DNA of 39,868 bases from Williamsia sp. (lineage in GTDB: Bacteria; Actinomycetota; Actinomycetes; Mycobacteriales; Mycobacteriaceae), in contig NZ_JAEMTF010000036.1 in NCBI RefSeq assembly GCF_016462415.1, forward strand, positions 1-39,868, read 5' to 3'. Under the pieces are notes generated by a model. It was not told the origin of the DNA. It ran no database searches and saw only the letters and a program-made list of their open reading frames with translations. Of this stretch, positions 1 through 6,327 are shown piece by piece (the stretch's first letter is position 1; each line of letters begins with the position of its first letter). Position numbers and translations under genes: made by a program.

Positions 1-11
1 GCGCGCCATCA

Positions 12-84
12 GCGCGTATAGCTCAGTGGTTAGAGCTCTGGTCTTACACACCAGCTGGCGGGGGTTCGAATCCCTCTACGCGCA
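12..84 (+). tRNA. tRNA-Val (anticodon TAC), left attachment site
   Basis: The sequence folds as a complete cloverleaf. The acceptor stem GCGCGTA (12-18) pairs perfectly with TACGCGC (77-83), followed by discriminator A84. The D arm is at 21-36. The anticodon stem CTGGT/ACCAG (38-42, 50-54) has loop CTTACAC and anticodon TAC at 45-47. The T arm is at 60-76 with TTCGAAT in the loop. No CCA is encoded. The 3' half from position 38 is repeated with four mismatches at 13734-13780. This tRNA is therefore probably a chimera of a host 5' half and an element-supplied 3' half. It should still be functional. Confidence 0.95.
38..55. other. attL core (18-bp identity)
   Basis: CTGGTCTTACACACCAGC is the tRNA-Val anticodon stem-loop plus one base. 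It is identical to 13734-13751. The dyad CTGGT/ACCAG around the 7-nt loop fits core-type binding sites of a tyrosine recombinase flanking a 7-bp overlap. Beyond this block the two tRNA 3' halves differ at four positions, which places strand exchange at the anticodon loop. Confidence 0.8.
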
Positions 85-278
85 CAGTGTTAGTGCAGGT
101 CAGAGGCCTGCGGATCGTTCATTTGGTAAACGAGTTCGATGTCGGACCGCAGAGAGACCGCAGCACTTTGCTTCGAGTGTGTTCGATGTCTTCGACTTGG
201 GTAGGTAGTACTGGCTCTGAGCGCGCGCATGCGTGGCTAGATCCTGTGCGTTGCGGGGAGAGTGTGGGTGTGGGTAGG
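85..278. promoter_or_regulatory. Left end of element: attachment arm, no gene
   Basis: No convincing gene lies here. It holds two GACCGCA motifs, at 145-151 and 156-162, 11 bp apart. The same pair with the same spacing occurs near the right end at 13566-13572 and 13577-13583. They are candidate arm-type sites for the integrase or the AlpA/Xis-like protein. Confidence 0.5.
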
Positions 279-866
279 TCAGCTGGTGTGCGCTTGCTGT
301 GCCTGTGCTCTTGCTCGATGCCACTTGGTAGTAACAAGGGCATTGAGGCGTGTAAGTGAGATAGGTGCGCGGCCACCCTTGGCGCGTATGCGGTTGGCGT
401 GGTCTGCCTGCTGTCGTGTGATCAACCGTGGTGCAGGTGCGTATCTGAGAAGTTCGTAGCGTTCTGGGCCGGTGAGGATGTCGGATAGGCGGGTTTGTGG
501 GCGCTGTTGTGGTGCAAGCACTCTGCGCACCACAAGCGTCCAGGCGGCGTTTACGAGATCGAAGTCTGCGGCGGCGGGGTGCACACATACGAGAGCGGCA
601 TAGTCGGCTGACATCGTCGTGCCGAAAACCCATTCGTCGCGCAGCTCCGGTATCTGTTGTGTGAGTGCGGGGGTCCACTTGGTGGCGCGCTCTGGTGGGG
701 ACGCGTTTTCGGCTGCGGCCATGGCTTCGAGCTTGCTGGCGTATCGGGGTGCTCCGGTGGTGACCAGTGGGACCGAGTCGGGGGCTTCGAGGTCGTAGGT
801 CAGCTTCGATAGCGCGAAGGGGTGACCGCTGGTGTGCACCAGAGAAAACGAGAATTGGTCGGTCAT
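279..866 (-). CDS. Hypothetical protein, paralogue of the next gene
   Basis: This is a 195-residue protein of no family I recognise. Its start ATG (864-866) overlaps the TGA of the upstream gene (863-865) as ATGA, so the two are probably translationally coupled. Residues around 40-115 share a pattern with the upstream protein: a YASxLEA-like segment, an AE pair, then a hydrophobic stretch ending in VHP, then an alanine-rich helix with AW. The C-terminus is basic, with many R, Q and A residues and no membrane segment. It is the last gene before the left attachment site. A role in element maintenance or helper interaction is possible, but nothing in the sequence shows it. Confidence 0.65.
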   Translation of the reverse strand: MTDQFSFSLVHTSGHPFALSKLTYDLEAPDSVPLVTTGAPRYASKLEAMAAAENASPPERATKWTPALTQQIPELRDEWVFGTTMSADYAALVCVHPAAADFDLVNAAWTLVVRRVLAPQQRPQTRLSDILTGPERYELLRYAPAPRLITRQQADHANRIRAKGGRAPISLTRLNALVTTKWHRARAQAQQAHTS

Positions 867-1234
867 GCGGTTCGGCTTTCGTGAGTACTATTCCGTGCTT
901 GGGCGGCGCGGAGGGTAAGGCGAATCGCGCTGAGGTTGATGGCTTGGTTCGCGGCGGCGTGCCACGCGTCGAGGATCTCTGCGAGTGTGGCGCTCACCGG
1001 GTGCACGATGAGGATCTGTCGGCACCGGTTTTTCGGTGTGGTGACTCGCGCAGTGCGGTATCCCTCTGGGGGCGTGAACCCGCTATCCCACGTTAGCGGG
1101 TGCGCGCGCTCGGCTACGGCGCTTGCTGATTCGAGAGATGCATATGTGACGTCAGAGGTGTTGGCGCGCAACGGTGCTGCGGTGCGTCCGATCTTCAGCA
1201 CCGTGTAGGTGTAGCGCGGGTTCATGGTGTCCAT
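863..1234 (-). CDS. Hypothetical protein, paralogue of 279-866
   Basis: This is a 123-residue protein of unknown function and the first gene of a two-gene minus-strand unit. A GGAGG lies only 3 nt before the ATG at 1234, and an in-frame ATG at 1225 would have a spacing near 12. The start is therefore uncertain by three codons. It contains the TYASLESASAVAERA and ILIVHPVSA segments that match the downstream protein in order, suggesting tandem duplication and divergence. It is preceded by the iteron region, so its promoter must lie close to the putative replication origin. Confidence 0.65.
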   Translation of the reverse strand: MDTMNPRYTYTVLKIGRTAAPLRANTSDVTYASLESASAVAERAHPLTWDSGFTPPEGYRTARVTTPKNRCRQILIVHPVSATLAEILDAWHAAANQAINLSAIRLTLRAAQARNSTHESRTA

Positions 1235-1421
1235 TGTCCTCCGTGTGACGTCGTTTCACCAGCTGCGCGGGTGTGTCGTCGGCGCTGGTCTGTGGGCGCG
1301 TGCGTGCGCTTGCTGGTGTCGGTGACTGTGGTCGAGGTGGTCCTCCTCGTGCACGCGCACGCGAGGGGTGGGCGCGCGCGCAGTTGGCAAGCGCGCGCAT
1401 GGATCGGGGGTTTTGGCGGTC

Positions 1422-1538
1422 TGACACCGGTAGATGGTGCTCTGACACCGGCATGACACCGGCATGACACCGGTAAAACTTTCGCCATTTATGCCCTTTG
1501 AGCTGGACTTATCGGGGTCTGACACCGGCTGACACCGG
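1422..1538 (+). repeat. Iteron group 1, TGACACCGG x6
   Basis: There are six exact copies of TGACACCGG in direct orientation, starting at 1422, 1443, 1454, 1465, 1520 and 1530. Three are in perfect 11-bp register with spacer CA. They are likely binding sites for the element's primase-helicase. Confidence 0.85.
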
Positions 1539-1623
1539 AAAAACGTCAAACCACCACCTACTACGTATGTGTGTGTGGTGCGTGTGTAGAGAATCAGAAA
1601 GTTACAGCCTCAATAGTGTTTTG

Positions 1624-1762
1624 CTGGTGTCTACTGGTGTCAGAGGTACTTGTAACCCTCTGACCTGGTAACTACGCCAGATTCCTGACACCGGTACGTG
1701 GAGTTTGTTGCTGGTGTCAGCCAGTGTCACGCTGGTGTCATTCTCAAAAACCGTGACACCAA
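1624..1762. repeat. Iteron group 2, mostly inverted
   Basis: Inverted copies of the CTGGTGTCA type start at 1624 (last base T), 1634, 1711, 1721 (CCAGTGTCA) and 1732. Forward copies are at 1686 (TGACACCGG) and 1754 (TGACACCAA). An 11-mer CTCTGACCTGG at 1658-1668 recurs at 6153-6163. Confidence 0.8.
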
Positions 1763-1772
1763 GTGATTTTGG

Positions 1773-4496
1773 CTAGCTACCGAGTCGGATTCCGGAATAT
1801 GCGCGCCATCGTGTGGTTCCACTGCGGCGGTCGACGCGTTTGATGGTTGGGTTGACGGCGTTGAGCGACTTACCGAAGATCGCGCCGTCTTGGGGGTGGT
1901 CGACTTCTTGGTCGGCGCACCACTGTGTGTAGGCCTGATGGAGTTCAACGGTGTTGACCTCCGCGCCCTCGGCGACGGTGCAGCAATCGTCGATGAACTC
2001 TTTGATGGGTGATCCGATGACGGCGAGCATGTTCTTGGCTGAGAGCGACGATGCGGGTTCGGTGATGGTGCCGGTAGCTGCGACGCGGTCGTATCCCTGC
2101 AGGCTCCAGGAGAGGATCTGGGGCAGTTCTTCGAGTAGTCGGTCGGTGAGTCCGATGTCCTCGTGTCCGATGAAGCTGGTGGCCATGGTGATGATGATGA
2201 ATCGGCTGGCGAGCGCACCGGAGTTGTCGACGAGTTTGAGTAGCTCGTTGGCCATGATCATGAACCGTGTGGGGAAACGTCCGGTCCAGCTGGTCTTGTT
2301 TTTGCGGTCGACGGTGCGGACGTCTTCGCCTGAGATGGCTTTGAGGTTTTCGATGATGTCGATGGCGCTCGCGGATCGGCTGAGGTGGGCGTCGGCGACG
2401 ATGGCGAGTTGTTTTCCGATGAGGCCTTCGAGTCCGAAGTTCATCCCGACGTGTTTCAGTGATGGCCCTGCGACGTTGGCGTTTCCGATGAGTTCGGTGA
2501 GGATGCGTCCGACGGTGCCTTTGCCGGATCGGGGTGGGCCTTGGATGAGCATCATCTTTTGGATGTCGGTGCGTCCGGAGAGGACGTAGCCGAACCATTC
2601 TTGAAGTGTTGCGATGGCTTCGGGGTCGTCGGGCCAGACGGATTCGAGGAACCGTAGCCATTCGGTGGGTGAGGTGTTGCTGGTGTCGTACTCGAAGTTC
2701 AACGAGTTGAGGTTGAAGTAGGCGGGGGTGTGTGGGTGCAGGGTGCGTGTGGGCAAGTGCAGCAATCCGCTGCGCAGTGCCAGTAGTTCTTCTGCTGGAT
2801 AGCCCGCTGGTGCGCCTGTGGGCCAGCTGGGGGGTTGTACGGCGCTGTCGAGGAGGACGATGCCGCGTAGGGCGTCGATGACGTTGGTGACCTTGTTGCG
2901 GTTGGGGTTCCATGCCTTGGTGGGCTTGCCTGGTTCTTCGAGGTATCGAGCGTGTTCGAATGCGGCGTAGATGGTTTGCCGTAGCTGGTGTTCGTCGATG
3001 CCGTTCCAGTAGCCGTCTCGCCACCGGAGCCATCGGTCGTTCCAGAATCGGAGGGTGGTGTGTCCGTCGGTGGTGAAGTGCGTTGCGGTGAGGTGGCGTG
3101 CGGAGTCCATCGTTACGTGTGGTGACGGAACGATGAGTGGTGTGGTGTCTTCAGTGAATCCGGGTGGTCGTGGGATTGCGTGTTTGATGCCGTACCAAGA
3201 TTCGGCTTGTGCCGCGACGTGGAACTTGTATCCCTCGGGGTCTACGTTCTGGTGTGCTCGGACGCGTCCGAGTGCCCATTCTGCGATGCCTTGGAACTCG
3301 GTTTCGGCGGCGTCTTCGTCGGCGTGGTTACCGGGCCGGCTCGTGTCTGTGCGGATGTCGACGAAGGCTTGTTGCATCGCTGTGAGTGCGTCGACTCCGG
3401 TGCAGTAATCGTGTGCGGCCAGCGCCAGAACGTTGACGGTGGCGTTGAGGGCTGCGGGGTGGAGTGCTAGTCCGACTGTGTACACCTGTGCGCGCAGGAA
3501 CTCGGTTTGTCCGTTGACGACGTCGGGGTGGTTGGCCGTGGTGGTGGTGGCGCAAAACTCGTCGAGGTCGTGCATGTCTGCTGCGGAGCTGGTGATGGTG
3601 TGGCCGTTGAACGTGGTTGCGCTGTGGCGGCTCTGGCACCATTCGGCCACCTCGGGCGGCATGACTTCAATGCAGCCGGTGCGTTGCCATTGGTATCGGC
3701 GTCCGAGGTTGGCTTTGGTGTGTGGGGTGGGTGCGCTGATTGCGATGGAGTTCCCGGTGCGAATTTCTCCGGGTGAACCTTTGCCTGGTGTCGCCGTGAT
3801 GCCGCCACTGGCGAAGTGATAGCCGGTGGGCTTGCGATAGACGTAGTGCCCGCGCTTGGAGTCGTTGGCACTGGTCGATTGGTAACGGCTGCAGGTGTCG
3901 AGGTACGGCCAGATGTGGGCGGGTACCGAGTCCGAATCGTCGATGTCGACGACGACGTGGTCGGGGCCGACGACGTAGCCGATTCCCATCGTTGACCATG
4001 GCACTGCGCGGTAGAGGCCTCGGCGTCTTCCGTCGGGATCGGTGGTGCCGGTTTCGCAGAACCACGCGTCGAGTGTTTCGGGGTTTGCGGATGCCTTCTC
4101 GTGCCAGTTCTTCCCTATGAGCGATCCGGGGTTTTTCTGTGCGTTCACACCGGGGCGGTTGGGTGTGGCTACCGAGGTTGTGGGTACGAGTCGAAAGCCT
4201 TCTGAGGCGAGGATGGAGGCTGTGGTGCGCATGCTCGGGTCGTCACGTAGGAGCGCCGGTGGGTAGTGCGCGGCAATCTCGCTGGGTGCAGCTACCGACG
4301 GTGTTGGTGGCGGGTTGTCGATCGGGTCCGGGACACCAAGATCGATCTCCAGTTCGGCGGGATCGAAATCGATGTCGTCCTCGGGTACCACCGGCTCGGG
4401 TGCGCTCGGGGATGAGCCGTCGCGTAGAAAGTCGAGGTTGCCTGTTCGTGGTGGCTCGGGTGTGTGGTTGGTGTCTGGCACTTGATCAATCTCCAT
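1773..4496 (-). CDS. Primase-polymerase / SF3 helicase (P4/D5-type Rep)
   Basis: This is a replication initiator of about 907 residues when started at ATG 4496. An ATG at 4577 would add 27 residues, but it has no Shine-Dalgarno and sits against a hairpin. Residues 1-90 are acidic and proline-rich linker. An archaeo-eukaryotic primase-polymerase domain follows, with VVVDIDDSD (181-189), RGHYVYRKP (215-223) and GEIRTGNSI (243-251). The C-terminal half is a phage/plasmid-type SF3 helicase: Walker A GPPRSGKG (653-660), AIVADAH (698-704), a MIMANE motif near 746 and an arginine finger in ASRFIII. It should recognise the iterons immediately 3' of its own gene and unwind and prime there. Control through its 136-nt leader is likely (see the antisense RNA). 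Confidence 0.93.
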   Translation of the reverse strand: MEIDQVPDTNHTPEPPRTGNLDFLRDGSSPSAPEPVVPEDDIDFDPAELEIDLGVPDPIDNPPPTPSVAAPSEIAAHYPPALLRDDPSMRTTASILASEGFRLVPTTSVATPNRPGVNAQKNPGSLIGKNWHEKASANPETLDAWFCETGTTDPDGRRRGLYRAVPWSTMGIGYVVGPDHVVVDIDDSDSVPAHIWPYLDTCSRYQSTSANDSKRGHYVYRKPTGYHFASGGITATPGKGSPGEIRTGNSIAISAPTPHTKANLGRRYQWQRTGCIEVMPPEVAEWCQSRHSATTFNGHTITSSAADMHDLDEFCATTTTANHPDVVNGQTEFLRAQVYTVGLALHPAALNATVNVLALAAHDYCTGVDALTAMQQAFVDIRTDTSRPGNHADEDAAETEFQGIAEWALGRVRAHQNVDPEGYKFHVAAQAESWYGIKHAIPRPPGFTEDTTPLIVPSPHVTMDSARHLTATHFTTDGHTTLRFWNDRWLRWRDGYWNGIDEHQLRQTIYAAFEHARYLEEPGKPTKAWNPNRNKVTNVIDALRGIVLLDSAVQPPSWPTGAPAGYPAEELLALRSGLLHLPTRTLHPHTPAYFNLNSLNFEYDTSNTSPTEWLRFLESVWPDDPEAIATLQEWFGYVLSGRTDIQKMMLIQGPPRSGKGTVGRILTELIGNANVAGPSLKHVGMNFGLEGLIGKQLAIVADAHLSRSASAIDIIENLKAISGEDVRTVDRKNKTSWTGRFPTRFMIMANELLKLVDNSGALASRFIIITMATSFIGHEDIGLTDRLLEELPQILSWSLQGYDRVAATGTITEPASSLSAKNMLAVIGSPIKEFIDDCCTVAEGAEVNTVELHQAYTQWCADQEVDHPQDGAIFGKSLNAVNPTIKRVDRRSGTTRWRAYSGIRLGS

Positions 4497-4514
4497 GCGT
4501 AGGTTTGGGTTTCG

Positions 4515-4543
4515 TTGCCGAGATCCTCGTGACCACCTACACT
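4515..4543 (+). promoter_or_regulatory. Predicted promoter antisense to the rep leader
   Basis: TTGCCG (4515-4520), a 17-bp spacer and TACACT (4538-4543) fit the actinobacterial sigma-70 pattern TTGNNN-17-TANNNT. It points rightward, against rep, toward the terminator at 4588-4628. The expected start is near 4550. Confidence 0.55.
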
Positions 4544-4549
4544 GGAAGG

Positions 4550-4628
4550 CGGTGTTCTTGTGAGCGGGACCTCGCATTTACCGGTGAAGCGCCGTCGATC
4601 CTTGTTGGTGGGATCGGCGGCGCTTTTT
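4550..4628 (+). ncRNA. Predicted antisense (counter-transcribed) RNA of rep
   Basis: A transcript of about 79 nt is predicted between the promoter at 4515-4543 and the intrinsic terminator ending in T5 at 4628. It would be fully complementary to the rep mRNA leader, in the only sizeable gap (136 nt) of this minus-strand operon. The terminator loop TTGTTGGTG contains UUGG, which fits the YUNR kissing-loop motif of plasmid antisense RNAs. Known parallels are ctRNAs of theta and rolling-circle plasmids and the CI RNA of satellite P4. The existence of this RNA is inferred from sequence alone. Confidence 0.5.
4588..4628 (+). terminator. Strong intrinsic terminator
   Basis: A 14-bp stem, AGCGCCGTCGATCC (4588-4601) with GGATCGGCGGCGCT (4611-4624), has one T-G wobble and a 9-nt loop. 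It runs into TTTTT on the plus strand only. No plus-strand gene precedes it, so it most likely ends the antisense RNA. Read on the minus strand it would be a stable leader hairpin before rep. Confidence 0.75.
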
Positions 4629-4632
4629 CATG

Positions 4633-5181
4633 TCATGTGGCCTCCGGCGACGAACGGATGGCGTTTCCTCGGTCGCGGGTTTGTCGGCGGAACTGTTCCC
4701 ATGCCTCTGGTGTGGCGAATTCTGCGGCTAGTCGGGCGATGAGCCCGGGTACGATGCAGCAGATTCCACGTGCGAGATCCGGGTGGTTGTAGACGTCGCG
4801 GCGCTCGGCGTCTATGCCGGTGGTGAGTGTGCGGGCCTCGCTCGCGGTGAGGGTGCGCGTCGTCAATCCAGTGGTGATCCATGCGTGGGTGGCGGCTTGG
4901 CGGGCGATAAAGTCTCCGACGCGTGGGTCGTGAGTGTCGTCGGCGATGAAGTCGCGGAGTCTGTCGAGAACTCGCTTGGGGTGCCCGACGTGGGTGCGGA
5001 GTGTGCTGATGTCGCGGTTCATGTCGCGGATGCATCGGTCTGCGATCTGTGCGGTGAGGGCTAGGTCGTCTGCCACTGAGGTCGGGCACTCGCCGGAGTG
5101 GTGCGTCGGTTCACCGTTGCTGATGATGGCTGTGTCGAAAAGCCTTTGGACCCATTGATCGAGTACGGGTTCGGTTTCCAT
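4633..5181 (-). CDS. Hypothetical protein upstream of rep
   Basis: This is a 182-residue, mostly helical, soluble protein. An AGGAG lies 8-9 nt before ATG 5181. I recognise no domain. The central part is rich in R, T, D and A, there is a single CC pair near residue 141, and no signal or membrane segment. It precedes the replication gene in the same orientation, separated by the hairpin leader, so it is likely co-transcribed with rep. Replication accessory or regulatory roles are possible but unsupported. Confidence 0.6.
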   Translation of the reverse strand: METEPVLDQWVQRLFDTAIISNGEPTHHSGECPTSVADDLALTAQIADRCIRDMNRDISTLRTHVGHPKRVLDRLRDFIADDTHDPRVGDFIARQAATHAWITTGLTTRTLTASEARTLTTGIDAERRDVYNHPDLARGICCIVPGLIARLAAEFATPEAWEQFRRQTRDRGNAIRSSPEAT

Positions 5182-5286
5182 GTGGTCGTGCTCCTAGGTG
5201 GCGTCGGACGGGGACCTCGCTTTCTTTGGATGTCATGGGTGTGCACGATGTGTGCGGTCGTGCTGGTGCTGTGCTTGGTGGTTACG

Positions 5287-5550
5287 TCATGCGGCGACGC
5301 TGCGAATGCTCTCGTCGCGGACCTTTGCTCCTGCTGCGATCTCGATGAGTAGCGAGCGCTCGGCGCGGGTGAATTCCGTTGTTGCGACGCGTTTTGCGAG
5401 ATTGTTGACCGCTGCGAGTGCTGTTAGGCGTTTGCGGAGTTCAATCGACCGGGGCGCGTCGTATCCATAGGTTCGGCATGACCGGGCGTGGGTGCCTTGG
5501 ACGCTTCGCAGCTGCGCCTCTAGATCGGTTTGTGGTCGGGGTGTTGGCAT
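5287..5550 (-). CDS. Small hypothetical protein
   Basis: This is an 87-residue, basic, helical protein that starts at ATG 5550. It contains a central RSIELRKRLTALAAVNNLAK helix and an ERSLLIEIAAGA segment. It is the first gene of the minus-strand rep unit, about 105 bp before the 182-residue gene. I see no convincing gene in the 105-bp gap. The function is unknown. A small DNA-binding or accessory protein is plausible from charge and size only. Confidence 0.5.
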   Translation of the reverse strand: MPTPRPQTDLEAQLRSVQGTHARSCRTYGYDAPRSIELRKRLTALAAVNNLAKRVATTEFTRAERSLLIEIAAGAKVRDESIRSVAA

Positions 5551-5795
5551 CGGGGGTTCCTTCGCGTGGAGGTTGGTTGATGGTCAGAGTACAACCGACA
5601 CGTATGTGTAGCGAATTTCGAGAGACTGAAATACGTTACGTCAGAGCTAGTTTGATGATCCGCGCTCGTGTGTGGTCGTCGGTTGAGAGTGGCTATTCTG
5701 GTGGGTGGAGATGAAAATCCAATGTGTCGGACTCACATCTTCGTTTGTGGGCGGCGAGATACGTGCGTCAAACAGTCGGCGCGCGGTCTCGTCAC
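5551..5795. promoter_or_regulatory. Upstream region of the rep operon
   Basis: No gene is seen. It carries CGAATTTCGA at 5612-5621, a 10-mer repeated just before the integrase start at 6300-6309. The sequence is AT-richer than its neighbours and should hold the promoter for the minus-strand rep unit. Confidence 0.4.
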
Positions 5796-6071
5796 CTACT
5801 TCGTGGTGGTGACGACGTTGCTTTCGTCGTAGGCCCGTTGTACGAAGTCTCGGACGTCACCGAGCTTGTATCGGACCACCCGACCGAGGACGAACGACGT
5901 TGGTCCCCCGCGTCGGACTTCGCGGAATTTGCGCAGGCTGGACACTGTGTAGCCGGTTAGCTGCGCGCAGACGTCTACAGACACGATGGCGCTGTCGGGT
6001 GTGGATTCGGTGATCTCGCTGGCGTCATCGATGACGGGTCCGAGGCCGATGGTTCGTAGTGGTGTTGTCAT
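5796..6071 (-). CDS. AlpA/Xis-type helix-turn-helix protein
   Basis: This is a 91-residue protein when started at ATG 6071, which has AAAGGA about 10 nt upstream. Longer in-frame starts lack this. Residues 33-80 are a MerR-like winged HTH of the HTH_17/AlpA type: DVCAQLTGYTVSSLRKF, then a GPTSF loop, then LGRVVRYKLGDVRDFV. Proteins of this family act as excisionases or as activators of integrase genes in P4-like and PICI elements. It is divergent from the integrase, with 256 bp between. The GACCGCA-type motifs upstream of int and at both element ends are good candidates for its binding sites. Confidence 0.85.
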   Translation of the reverse strand: MTTPLRTIGLGPVIDDASEITESTPDSAIVSVDVCAQLTGYTVSSLRKFREVRRGGPTSFVLGRVVRYKLGDVRDFVQRAYDESNVVTTTK

Positions 6072-6327
6072 GCTTGCTGTTCCTTTGTGGTGGTGGTCTG
6101 ACACCGCCGAAGTTAGGCCCGCGCCCGGTCGTTCTGCAAGTGTGAAATAAAACTCTGACCTGGAGTTATGCAACTATTTGACACCAAAAATGTTCTCCAC
6201 CAGCGTATTTAGTCCTAGTTGCAAATTTAGTGACGCCGGTTTTGGGTTCGGACCGCACTAGAACCAGCGGTCCAGATATGTGATAATCAAGTAAGACAAC
6301 GAATTTCGAAAGTACGATGGAGTCACG
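6072..6327. promoter_or_regulatory. Divergent xis/int control region
   Basis: Visible signals are rep-type iterons TGACACCGC (6099-6107), TGACACCAA (6179-6187) and TGACGCCGG (6231-6239). There is also CTCTGACCTGG (6153-6163), identical to the origin copy at 1658-1668. A perfect inverted repeat GGACCGC-10-GCGGTCC (6250-6256, 6267-6273) matches the motif at the attachment arms. A TGATAAT -10-like element is at 6281-6287, and CGAATTTCGA is at 6300-6309. The region therefore appears to integrate signals from several element proteins. Confidence 0.6.

Larger units (their letters stand above)
1235..1772. other. Putative replication origin with iterons (no gene)
   Basis: This 538-bp gap lies directly 3' of the primase-helicase gene. 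Left-group TGACACCGG copies start at 1422, 1443, 1454, 1465, 1520 and 1530, with steps of 21, 11, 11, 55 and 10 bp, close to whole helical turns. The right group has CTGGTGTCA-type inverted copies at 1624, 1634, 1711, 1721 and 1732, plus forward copies at 1686 and 1754. Between them, 1539-1623 is clearly AT-richer. In SaPI-type satellites the origin sits just 3' of rep as two iteron groups around an AT-rich core, and this matches. A GC-only inverted repeat (1374-1381, 1391-1398) lies upstream. Confidence 0.7.

Noticed and set aside
1374-1398. GCGCGCGC inverted repeat
   Set aside because: Alternating GC of this kind is common in such genomes. It is listed only within the origin region, not as a terminator.
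1422-1762. CRISPR array
   Set aside because: The repeats are 9 bp, in both orientations and with spacers mostly of 1-2 bp or irregular length, so they are iterons.
5061-5246. Minus-strand open frame upstream of the 182-residue gene
   Set aside because: It mostly overlaps that gene in another frame, is low-complexity, and has no ribosome site.
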